This document shows, piece after piece, positions 1-10,700 of a stretch of DNA of 64,000 bases. The position numbers and the translations under genes were made by a program. The notes beneath the pieces are model-generated. The model ran no database searches. It saw only the letters and a list, made by a program, of their open reading frames with translations, and was not told the origin of the DNA. Position 1 is the stretch's first letter. Every line of letters begins with the position of its first letter. Source of the stretch: Leuctra nigra (Eukaryota > Arthropoda > Insecta > Plecoptera > Leuctridae); assembly GCA_934045905.1 (NCBI GenBank), contig CAKOGZ010000157.1, forward strand, positions 496,001 through 560,000. The letters are read 5' to 3'.

Positions 1-1782
1 TCATTTGGACCTCAAATCTACTTTGTGATTAAAAAAGCAAATTACGTCTGGAAACAATTCAATAAGACCTCATAAAGCGTATTAACAAAATTAACCCATC
101 AGTCATATTAACATGCATACATACCACATAGTCATTTGGACCTCAAATCTACTTCGTGATCAAAAAAGCAACTAACGTCTAGAAACCCCTCAATAAGACG
201 TATTTAAACGTATTACCAAAATTAACCGTTCGGCAATATTAAACGCATACAATCCACTAGTTCATTTGGAACTCAAAAAAACTTCGAGATCAAAAATCAC
301 CAATCGTCTGGAACCACCTTAATATGACAATATAAAGCGTAATAACAAAATCAACCCATCAGTCATATTAACATTCATACATACCACATGGTCATTTTCA
401 CCTTAAATCAACTTCGTGATCAAAAAAGCACCAAACGTCTGGAAACAATTCAATAAGACGTATTAAAGCGTATTAACAAAATTTACCCATCGGTCATATT
501 AACATGCACACATACCACATGGTCATTTTCACCTTAAATCAACTTCGTGATCAAAAAAGCACCAAACGTCTGGAAACAATTCAATAAGACGTATAAAAGC
601 GTATTAACAAAATTAACCGATCGGTCATATTAACATGCATACATACCACATGGTCATTTGGACCTCAAATCTACTTCGTGTTTAAAAAAGCAACTAACGT
701 CTGGAAGCCATTCAATAAGACCTTATCAAGCGTGTTAACAAAATTAACCCATCGGTCCTATTAACATAAATACATACCACATGGTCATTTGGACCTCAAA
801 TCTACTTCGTGATCAAAAAAGCAACTAACGTCTTGAAACAATTCAATAAGCCCTTATAAAGCGTATTAACAAAATTAACCCATCGGTCATATTAACATGC
901 ATACATACCACATGATCATTTGGACCTAAAATCTACTTCGTGATCAAAAAAGCAACTAACGTCTGGAAACCATTCAATAAGACCTTATAAAGCGTATTAA
1001 CAAAATTAACCCATCGGTCATATTAACATGCATGGTCACATGGTCATTTGGACCTCAAATCTACTTTGTGATTAAAAAAGCAAATTACGTCTGGAAACAA
1101 TTCAATAAGACCTCATAAAGCGTATTAACAAAATTAACCCATCGGTCATATTAACATGCATACATACCACATAGTCATTTGGACCTCAAATCTACTTCGT
1201 GATCAAAAAAACAACTAACGTCTAGAAACCCCTCAATAAGACGTATTTAAACGTATTACCAAAATTAACCGTTCAGCAATATTAAACGCATACAATCCAC
1301 TAGTTCATTTGGAACTCAAAAAAACTTCGAGATCAAAAATCACCAATCGTCTGGAACCACCTTAATATGACAATATAAAGCGTAATAACAAAATCAACCC
1401 ATCAGTCATATTAACATTCATACATACCACATGGTCATTTTCACCTTAAATCAACTTCGTGATCAAAAAAGCACCAAACGTCTGGAAACAATTCAATAAG
1501 ACGTATTAAAGCGTATTAACAAAATTTACCCATCGGTCATATTAACATGCACACATACCACATGGTCATTTTCACCTTAAATCAACTTCGTGATCAAAAA
1601 AGCACCAAACGTCTGGAAACAATTCAATAAGACGTATTAAAGCGTATTAACAAAATTAACCGATCGGTCATATTAACATGCATACATACCACATGGTCAT
1701 TTGGACCTCAAATCTACTTCGTGTTTAAAAAAGCAACTAACGTCTGGAAGCCATTCAATAAGACCTTATCAAGCGTGTTAAC
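1..1782. repeat. 8-monomer higher-order repeat, two tandem copies (1042-bp period)
   Basis: Bases 1-740 match 1043-1782 nearly base for base, an offset of 1042 bp or eight monomers. Shared private markers include 'gattaaaaaagcaaattacg', a C-to-T variant in 'cgtgtttaaaaaagc', and 'gatcaaaaatcaccaatcg'. The copies part after about 740/1782, where the first continues 'aaaattaacccatcggtcc' and the second 'aaaaataacccttcggcc'. The marker 'catgcatggtcacatggtc' occurs at about 1028, 2467 and 10609. The copy at 10625 lacks this extra 8-mer in tandem, so the expansion is local to the left block. Seen directly; boundaries are good to a few bases. Confidence 0.85.
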
Positions 1783-4700
1783 AAAAATAACCCTTCGGCC
1801 ATATTAACATGCATACATACCACATGGTCATTTGGACCTCAAATCTACTTTGTGATCAAAAAAGCAACTAACGTCTTGAAACAATTCAATAAGACCTTAT
1901 AAAGCGTATTAACAAAATTAACCCATCGGTCATATTAACATGCATACATATCACATAGTCATTAGGACCTCAAATCTACTTCGTGTTCAAAAAAGCAACT
2001 AACGTCTGGAAGCAATTCAAAAAGACCTTATAAAGCGTGCTAACAAAAATAACCCTTCGGCCATATTAACATGCATACATACCACATTGACATTTGGACC
2101 TCATATCAACTTCGTGATCAAAAATGCACCAAACGTCTGAAAACCCCTTTATAAGACCTTATAAAGCGTATTAACAAAATTAACCCATCGGTCATATTAA
2201 CATGCCTACATACCACATGGTCATTTGGACCTCAAATCTACTTCGTGTTCAAAAAAGCAACTAACGTCTGGAAACCATTCAATAAGACCTTATAAAGCGT
2301 ATTAACAAAATTAACCCATCGGTCATATTAACATGCATACATACCACATGATCATTTGGACCTAAAATCTACTTCGTGATCAAAAAAGCAACTAACGTCT
2401 GGAAACCATTCAATAAGACCTTATAAAGCGTATTAACAAAATTAACCCATCGGTCATATTAACATGCATGGTCACATGGTCATTTGGACCTCAAATCTAC
2501 TTTGTGATTAAAAAAGCAAATTACGTCTGGAAACAATTCAATAAGACCTCATAAGGCGTATTAACAAAATTAACCCATCGGTCATATTAACATGCATACA
2601 TACCACATAGTCATTAGGAACTCAATTCAACTTCGTGATCAAAAAAACAACAAACGTCTGGAAACTCCCCAATAAGACGTTATAAATCGTATTACCAAAA
2701 TTAACCCTTCGGCTATATTCAACACATACAATCCACTTGTTCATTTGGAACTCAAAAAATCTTCGAGATCGAAAAAGCACCAAACGTCTGGAAACACCTA
2801 AATAAGACTTTATAAGCGTATTAACAAAATTAACCCATCGGCCATTCTAACATGCATACATACTACATGGTCATTAGGAACTCAAATCAACTTCGTGTTC
2901 AAAAAAACAACAAACGACTGGAAACCCCCCAATAAGACGTTATAAAACGTATTGACAAAATTAACCCTTCGGCTATATTAAACGCATACAATCCACTTGT
3001 TCATTTGGAACTCAAAAAAACTTCGAATTCGAAAAAGCACCAAACGTCTGGAAACACCTAAATAAGACATTATAAAGCGTATTAACAAAATTAACCCATC
3101 GGTCATATTAACATGCATACATACCACATCGACATTTGGATCTTAAATCTACTTCGTGATCAAAAAAGCACCAAACGTCTGGAAACAATTCAATAAGACC
3201 TTATAAAGCGTATAAACAAAAATAACCCTTCGGCCATTTTAACATGCATTCATACCACATGGTCATTTGGACCTCAAATCTACTTCGTGATCAAAAAAGC
3301 AACCAACGTCTGGAAACAATTCAATAAGACCTTATAAAACGTATTAACAAAATTAACCCATCGGTCATATTAACATGCATACATATCACATGGTCATTTG
3401 GACCTCAAATCTACTTCGTGTTCAAAAAAGCAACTAACGTCTGGAAGCAATTCAATAAGACCTTATAAAGCGTGCTAACAAAAATAACCCTTCGGCCATA
3501 TTAACATGCATACATACCACATTGACATTTGGACCTCATATCAACTTCGTGATCAAAAAAGCACCAAACGTCCGAAAACCCCTTTATAAGACCTTATAAA
3601 GCGTATTAACAAAATTAACCCATCAGTCATATTAACATGCATACAGACCACATGGTCATTTGGACCTCAAATCTACTTCGTGATTAAAAAAGCAATTAAC
3701 GTCTGGAAACAATTCAATAAGACTTATAAAGCGTATTAACAAAATTAACCTATCGGTCATATTAACATGCATACATACCACATAGACATTTGGACCTTAA
3801 ATCTACTTCGTGATCAAAAAAGCACCAAACGTCAGGAAACCCCTTAATATGACATTATAAAGCGTAATAACAAAATTAACCTATCGGTCATATTAACATG
3901 CTTACATACCACATGGTCATTTGGACCTCAAATCTACTTCGTGTTCAAAAAAGCAACTAACGTCTGGAAACGATTTAATAAGACCTTATATAGCGTATTA
4001 ACAAAATTTACCAATCGGTCATATTAACATGCATACATTCAACATGGTCATTTGGACCTCAAATCTTCTTCGTGTTCAAAAAAGCAACTAACGTCTGGAA
4101 GCCATTCAATAAGACCTTATAAAGCGTGTTAACAAAAATAACCCTTCGGCCATATTAACATGCATACATACCACATGGTCATTTGGACCTCAAATCTACT
4201 TCGTGTTCAAAAAAGCAACTAACGTCTGGAAGCAATTCAATAAGACCTTATAAAGCGTGTTAACAAAATTAACCCATCGGTCCTATTAACATGAATACAT
4301 ACCACATGGTCATTTGGACCTCAAATCTACTTCGTGATCAAAAAAGCAACTAACGTCTTAAAACAATTCAATAAGACCGTATATAGCGTATTAACAAAAG
4401 TAACCCATCGGTCATATTAACATGCATACATACCACATGGACATTTGGACCTCAAATCTACTTCGTGATCAAAAAAGCATCAAACGTCTGGAAACCCCTT
4501 AATAAGACCTTATAAAGCGTTTTAATAAAATTAACCCATCGGTCATATTATCATGCATACATATCACATGGTCATTTGGACCTCAAATCTACTTCGTGTT
4601 CAAAAAAGCTACTAAAGTCTGGAAGCAATTCAATAAGACCTTATAAAGCGTGCTAACAAAAATAACCCTTCGGCCATATTAACATGCATACATACCACAT

Positions 4701-5527
4701 TGACATTTGGACCTCATATCAACTTCGTGATCAAAAAAGCACCAAACGTCTGAAAACCCCTTAATAAGACCTTAAAAAGCGTATTAACAAAATTAACCCA
4801 TCGGTCATATTAACATGCATACATACCACATGGTCATTAGGAACTCAAATCAACTTCGTGATCAAAAAAACAACAAACGTCTGGAAACTCCCCAATAAGA
4901 CGTTATAAATCGTATTACCAAAATTAACCCTTCGGCTATATTAAACACATACAATCCACTTGTACATTTGGAACTCAAAAAATCTTCGAGATCGAAAAAG
5001 CACCAAACGTCTGAAAACACCTAAATAAGACTTTATTAAGCGTATTAACAAAATTAACCCATCGGCCATTCTAACATGCATACATACTACATGGTCATTA
5101 GGAACTCAAATCAACTTCGTGTTCAAAAAAACAACAAACGACTGGAAACCCCCCAATAAGACGTTATAAAACGTATTGACAAAATTAACCCTTCGGCTAT
5201 ATTAAACGCATACAATCCACTTGTTCATTTGGAACTCAAAAAAACTTCGAATTCGAAAAAGCACCAAACGTCTGGAAACACCTAAATAAGACATTATAAA
5301 GCGTATTAACAAAATTAACCCATCGGTCATATTAACATGCATACATACCACATCGACATTTGGATCTTAAATCTACTTCGTGATCAAAAAAGCACCAAAC
5401 GTCTGGAAACTCCTTAATTAAACCTTTTAAAGCGTATTAACAAAATTAACTTATCGGTCATATTAACATGCATACATATCACATGGTCATTTGGACCTCA
5501 AATCTACTTCGTGTTCAAAAAAGCAAC
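1..5527. repeat. ~131-bp satellite array, segment 1
   Basis: Head-to-tail monomers begin at 1, 132, 262 and 392 and so on, giving a 130-131 bp period. Landmarks recurring in nearly every unit are 'cttcgtgatcaaaaaagc', 'acgtctgg', 'ttataaagcg', 'aacaaaattaaccc' and 'acatgcatacatacca'. Several subfamilies are mixed: type A (tcatttggacctcaaatc), B (tcatttggaactcaaaaa), C (tcattaggaactcaaatc), D (acatttggacctcatatc) and E (tcattttcacct). The segment holds an 8-mer tandem duplication (1-1782) and most of the left half of a large duplicated block. No gene is seen. The array is broken at 5527, inside the 'aaaaaagcaac' part of a monomer, by rDNA. Identification as satellite is certain; family name and host are unknown to me. 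Confidence 0.98.
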
Positions 5528-5674
5528 AAAAGCGGGCGACAAGCATGATAGGGGTTTGAGCCCCGGCACGCCGCGCACCGCGTCTTCGTACCCGAATGAG
5601 TTTCAAGTGCGGGGTACCGCACCAGCGATCCGTTTTGCTCCAAGTCCTAATCAAAGGAAACAGAGTAAGAACAG
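5528..5674 (-). other. Partial ITS1 (start of the spacer next to 18S), antisense
   Basis: This 147-bp GC-rich stretch is unlike the satellite and lies directly beyond the 3' terminus of the 18S fragment, so on the minus strand it is the first part of internal transcribed spacer 1. Read on the minus strand it begins 'ctgttcttactctg' and ends 'gtcgcccgctttt'. I assign it from position, because ITS1 is too variable for recognition by sequence. No 5.8S follows; the fragment stops at the satellite junction after 5527. An open frame of 106 codons on the plus strand (5511-5831) runs through it and is a chance frame in antisense rDNA. Confidence 0.8.
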
Positions 5675-5732
<58 letters not shown>

Positions 5733-5821
5733 AATAATCAAGTTCGATCATCTTTCCGTCGGCATCGACAGGCGCTTGCGCGCGCTGCCGCGCGGCGGTC
5801 CGAAGACCTCACTAAATCATT

Positions 5822-5867
<46 letters not shown>

Positions 5868-5999
5868 ATCAACGCGAGCTTATGACTCGCGCTTACTGGG
5901 AATTCCTCGTTCATGGGGAACAGTTGCAAGCCCCAATCCCTAGCACGAAGGGGGTTCAGCGGGTTACCCGGGCCTCTCGGCCAAGGGAGGACACACGTT
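5675..5999 (-). rRNA. 3' fragment of 18S small-subunit rRNA gene, antisense and non-functional
   Basis: The minus strand holds about 325 bp of the 3' end of eukaryotic 18S rRNA. The terminus GGATCATTA is at 5675-5683 (as plus-strand taatgatcc). The universal decoding-region sequence GTACACACCGCCCGTC is at 5836-5851. GTAAAAGTCGTAACAAGG at 5707-5724 is the animal/fungal form; plants have GGAGAAGTCG. Bases such as CATAAGCTCGCGTTGATTACG and TGAGGTCTTCGGACC resemble arthropod 18S as I remember it. Most of the gene (about 1.5 kb on its 5' side) is absent, so it cannot make a functional rRNA. Together with the adjacent ITS1 it replaces 45 bp of satellite. It is either a genuine captured fragment or an assembly chimera. 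Confidence 0.95.
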
Positions 6000-6794
6000 A
6001 AAAATAACCCTTCGGCCATATTAACATGCATACATACCACATTGACATTTGGACCTCATATCAACTTCGTGATCAAAAAAGCACCAAACGTCTGGAAACC
6101 CCTTATTATGACATTATAAAACGTATAACCATAATTACCCTTCGGCTATATTTACACGCATTCAATCCACTTGTTCATTTGGAACTTAAAAAAAATTCGA
6201 GATCGAAAAAGCACCAAACGTCTGGAAACACCTATACAAGACTTTTTAAAGCGTATTAACAAATTAACCCATCGGCTGTACTATCATGCATACATACCAC
6301 TTTGACATTTGGACTTGAAATCAACTTTGTGATCAAAAAAGCAACTAACATCTGGAAACCCTTTAAAAAGACGTTATATAGCGAAGTAACAAAATTAACC
6401 CTTCGGCCATATTTACACGCATTCATTCCACATGGTCATTTGGAACTCAAAAAAACTTCAAGATCGAAAAAGCACCAAACGTCTGAAAACACTTTAAATA
6501 GACATTATAAAGCTTATTAACAAAAATAAACCTTCGGCAATATTAACATGCATACATACCACATGGTCATTTTCACCTCAAATCTACTTCGTGATCAAAA
6601 AAACAACTAACGTCTGGAAACCCCTCAATAAGACGTTATAAAACGTATTAACAAAATTCTAACCATTCTAACATGCATACATACTACATGGTCATTAGGA
6701 ACTCTTCGTGATCAAAAATGCACAAACGACTGGAAACAATTCATTAAGACCTTATTAAGCGTATTAACAAAAATAACCCTTCGGCCATTTTAAC

Positions 6795-6829
6795 ATGGTC
6801 ATTAGCATGGTCTACATGGTCATTAGGAA
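6795..6829. repeat. Short internal duplication 'acatggtcattag...' within a monomer
   Basis: The usual 'catgcatacatactacatgg' joint is replaced by three successive 'catggtc' motifs: 'catggtcattag', 'catggtcta' and 'catggtcattag'. The same form occurs near 15558-15592 and 18310-18349, with a mutated version near 18978-19008. The shorter precursor 'aacatggtctacatggtc' is found near 17930, 20288, 20936, 49987 and 61382. It looks like slippage between the CATGGTC motifs at the monomer boundary. Confidence 0.7.
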
Positions 6830-7396
6830 CTCAAATCAACTTCGTGATCAAAAAAACAACAAACGTCTGGAAACAATTCATTAAGACCTTATAAAGCGTA
6901 TAAACAAAAATAACCCTTCGGCCATTTTAACATGCATACATACTACATGGTCATTAGGACCTCAAATCAACTTCGTAATCAAAAAGGCACCAAACGTCTG
7001 GAAACCCCTTAATATGACAGTATAAAGCGTATTAACAAAATTAACCCTTCGGTCATATTAACATGCATTAATACCTCATGTTAATTTGGACCTCAAATCT
7101 ACTTCGTGATTAAAAAAGCACCAAACGTCTGGAAACACCTAAATAAGACTTTATAAAGCGTATTAACAAAATTAACCCATCGGCCATATTAACATGCATA
7201 CATACCACATGGTCATTTGGACCTCAAATCTACTTCGTGATCAAAAAAGCAACAAACGTCTGGAAACAATTCAATAAGACCTTATAAAGCGTATTAACAA
7301 AATTAACCCATCGGTCATATTAACATGCATACATACCACATGGTCATTTGGACCTCAAATCTACTTCGTGATCAAAAAAGCAACCAACGTCTGGAA

Positions 7397-7415
7397 ACCC
7401 CTCAATAAGAGGGGT
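7397..7415. other. Perfect 7-bp stem, 5-nt loop made by a local mutation
   Basis: The sequence is acccctc, aataa, gaggggt. Sister monomers read 'cccctcaataagacgttatt...gtattacc'. Here the 11 bases 'cgttattaaac' are replaced by 'ggg', which turns the right arm into the exact inverted copy of the left arm. This is the expected signature of strand switching during synthesis. The same change is at 16422-16440. There is no following T run and no gene, so it is not a terminator. Confidence 0.8.
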
Positions 7416-7669
7416 ATTACCAAAATTAACAGTTCGGCTATATTAAACGCATACAATCCACTAGTTCATTTGGAACTCAAAAAAACTTCAAGATCGAAAA
7501 AGCACCAAACGTCTGGAAACACCTTAATATGACAATATAAAGCGTAATAACAAAATTAACCCATAAGTCATATTAACATTCATACATACCACATGGTCAT
7601 TTTCACCTTAAATCAACTTCGTGATCAAAAAAGCACCAAACGTCTGGAAACCCCTAAATATGACAATAT

Positions 7670-7768
7670 TTATTTATTTATCTAATGGCAGTACAAGTAC
7701 ATCATTTTACATCAATAATAAGGTTTCAATTTAAAATTAACGTGTATCAACATCAAACATTGTTATCA
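7670..7768 (-). mobile_element. 99-bp insertion with 5-bp target duplication, possible truncated retroposon
   Basis: The insert interrupts a monomer in 'gacaatat|aaagcg'. The 5-mer AATAT is present on both sides (7665-7669 and 7769-7773) but only once in uninterrupted sister monomers, so it fits a target-site duplication. The inserted sequence does not resemble the satellite. At its left end it has TTATTTATTTAT, that is, an (AAAT)-like tail if read on the minus strand. A short, severely 5'-truncated non-LTR retroposon or SINE lying antisense would look like this. I do not recognise the family; the strand and class are inference. A 65-codon open frame through it has no support. Confidence 0.5.
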
Positions 7769-10700
7769 AATATAAAGCGTAATAACAAAATTAACCCATC
7801 AGTCATATTAACATTCATACATACCCCATGGTCATTTTCACCTCAAATCTACTTCGTGATCAAAAAAGAACCAAACGTCTGAAAACCCCTTAATAAGACC
7901 TTATAAAGCGTATAAACAAAAATAACCCTTCGGCCATTTTAACATGCATACATACTACATGGTCATTAGGAACTCAAATCAACTTCGTGATCAAAAAAAC
8001 AACAAACGTCTGGAAACCCCCCAATAAGACGTTACTTCGAATTCGAAAAAGCACCAAACGTCTGGAAACACCTAAATAAGACTTTATAAAGCGTATTAAC
8101 TAAATTAACCCATCGGCCATACTAACATGCATACATACCACATTGACAATGGACCTTAAATCAACTTCGTGATCAAAAAAGCACCAAACGTCTGGAAACC
8201 CCTTAATATGACATTATAAAGCGTATAACAAAATTAACCTATCGGTCATATTAACATGCATACATAGCACATGGTCATTTGGACCTCAAATCTACTTCGT
8301 GATCAAAAAAGTAACTAACGTCTGGAAGCAATTCAATAAGACCTTATAAAGCGTGCTATCAAAAATAACCCTTCGGCCATATTAACATGCATACATACCA
8401 CATTGACAATTGGAACTCATATCAACTTCGTGATCAAAAAAGCACCAAACGTCTGAAAACCCCTTAATAAGAACTTATAAAGCGTATTAACAAAATTAAC
8501 CCATCGGTCATATTCAACACATACAATCCACTTGTTCATTTGGAACTCAAAAAATCTTCGAGATCGAAAAAGCACCAAACGTCTGGAAACACCTAAATAA
8601 GACTTTATAAGCGTATTAACAAAATTAACCCATCGGCCATTCAACCATGCATACACACTATATGGTCATTAGGAACTCTAATCAACTTCGTGATCAAAAA
8701 AACAATAAACGTCTGGAAACAATTTATTAAGACCTTATAAAGCGTATAAGCAAAAATAACCCTTCGGCCATTTTAACATGCATACATACCACATGGTCAT
8801 TTGGACCTCAAATCTACTTCGTGATCAAAAAAGCAACTAACGTCTGGAAACAATTCAATAAGACCTTATAAAGCGTATTAACAAAATTAACCCATCGGTC
8901 ATATTAACATGCATACATATCACATGGTCATTTGGACCTCAAATCTACTTCGTGTTCAAAAAAGCAACTAACGTCTGGAAGCAATTCAATAAGACCTTAT
9001 AAAGCGTGCTAACAAAAATAACCCTTCGGCCATATTAACATGCATACATACCACATTGACATTTGGACCTCATATAAACTTCGTGATCAAAATAGCACCA
9101 AACCTCTGAAAATCCCTTAATAAGACCTTATAAAGCGTATTAACAAAATTAACTGATCGGTCATATTAACATGCATACATACCACATGTACATTAGGAAC
9201 TCAAATCAACTTCGTGATCAAAAAAACAACAAACGTCTGGAAACTCCCCATTAAGACGTTATAAATCGTATTACCAAAATTAACCCTTCGGCTATATTAA
9301 ACACATACAATCCACTTGTTCATTTGGAACTCAAAAAATCTTCGAGATCGAAAAAGCACCAAACGTCTGGAAACACCTAAATAAGACTTTATAAGCGTAT
9401 TAACAAAATTAACCCATCGGCCATTCTAACATGCATACACACTACATGGTCATTAGGAACTCTAATCAACTTCGTGATCAAAAAAGCACCAAACGTCTAA
9501 AAACCCCTTAATAAGACTTTAAAAAGCGTATTAACAAAATTAACCCATGAGTCATATTAACATGCATACAGACCACATGGTCATTTGGACCTCAAATCTA
9601 CTTCGTGATTAAAAAAGCAATTAACGTCTGGAAACAATTCAATAAGACTTATAAAGCGTATTAACAAAATTAACCCATCGGTCATATTAACATGCATACA
9701 TACCACATAGACATTTGGACCTTAAATCTACTTCGTGATCAAAAAAGCACCAAACGTCAGGAAACCCCTAAATATGACATTATAAAGCGTATTAACAAAA
9801 TTAACCTATCGGTCATATTAACATGCTTACATACCACATGGTCATTTGGACCTCAAATCTACTTTGTGATCAAAAAAGCAACTAACGTCTTGAAACAATT
9901 CAATAAGACCTTATATAGCGTATTAACAAAATTAACCGATCGGTCATATTAACATGCATACATACCACATGGTCATTTGGACCTCAAATCTACTTCGTGT
10001 TCAAAAAAGCAACTAACGTCTGGAAACGATTCAATAAGACCTTATATAGCGTATTAACAAAATTAACCAATCGGTCATATTAACATGCATACAAACCACA
10101 TGGTCATTTGGACCTCAAATCTACTTCGTGTTCAAAAAAGCAACTAACGTCTGGAAGCCATTCAATAAGACCTTATAAAGCGTGTTAACAAAAATAACCC
10201 TTCGGCCATATTAACATGCATACATACCACATGGTCATTTGGACCTCAAATCTACTTCGTGTTCAAAAAAGCAACTAACGTCTGGAAGCAATTCAATATG
10301 ACCTTATAAAGCGTGTTAACAAAATTAACCCATCGGTCCTATTAACATGAATACATACCACATGGTCATTTGGACCTCAAATCTACTTCGTGATCAAAAA
10401 AGCAACTAACGTCTTGAAACAATTCAATAAGCCCTTATAAAGCGTATTAACAAAATTAACCCATCGGTCATATTAACATGCATACATACCACATGATCAT
10501 TTGGACCTAAAATCTACTTCGTGATCAAAAAAGCAACTAACGTCTGGAAACCATTCAATAAGACCTTATAAAGCGTATTAACAAAATTAACCCATCGGTC
10601 ATATTAACATGCATGGTCACATGGTCATTTGGACCTTAAATCTACTTTGTGATTAAAAAAGCAAATTACGTCTGGAAACAATTCAATAAGACCTCATAAA

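Larger units (their letters stand above)
6000..7669. repeat. ~131-bp satellite array, segment 2
   Basis: The array resumes at 6000/6001 in mid-monomer ('aaaaataaccc') in the phase expected if 45 bp had been removed. Monomers at about 6100-6540 are the most diverged in the window, for example 'ataaccataattaccc', 'ctgtactatcatgc' and 'acatctgg'. The same changes sit in the right-hand copy (14880-15290), so they predate duplication. At 6655-6715 one unit has lost internal pieces ('aaaattctaaccattc', 'ggaactcttcgtg'). No gene is seen; small open frames at 5913-6520 are in repeat sequence. Confidence 0.97.
741..8514. repeat. Large duplicated satellite block, left copy
   Basis: This block aligns collinearly with about 10322-17538. 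The offset changes in steps: about 9582 near 741-2200, 9453 near 2611, 9192 at about 3230-5527, 8765 at 6001-7100, and 9025 from about 7250 to 8514. The steps are mostly whole monomers (about 130 or 260 bp) gained or lost. The 427-bp step at 5528 is the rDNA insertion. Identity by eye is very high between steps; for example 'aacttatcgg' near 5448 against 'aacccatcgg' is an isolated difference. The copies diverge at 8515, where the left one continues 'tattcaacac' and the right one 'tattaacatgc'. It is a recent segmental amplification within the array. Confidence 0.8.

Noticed and set aside
5528..5999. Plant origin of the window, as AT-rich satellites of this kind are common in plants.
   Set aside because: The 18S 3' end reads GTAAAAGTCGTAACAAGG, not the plant GGAGAAGTCG form, and the adjoining region resembles protostome animals.
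5528..5999. A functional rDNA unit.
   Set aside because: Only about 325 bp of the 18S 3' end and about 147 bp of ITS1 are present, with satellite at both sides and no 5.8S or 28S.
7397..7415. Rho-independent terminator.
   Set aside because: There is no T-run after the stem and no gene nearby, and the host is eukaryotic.
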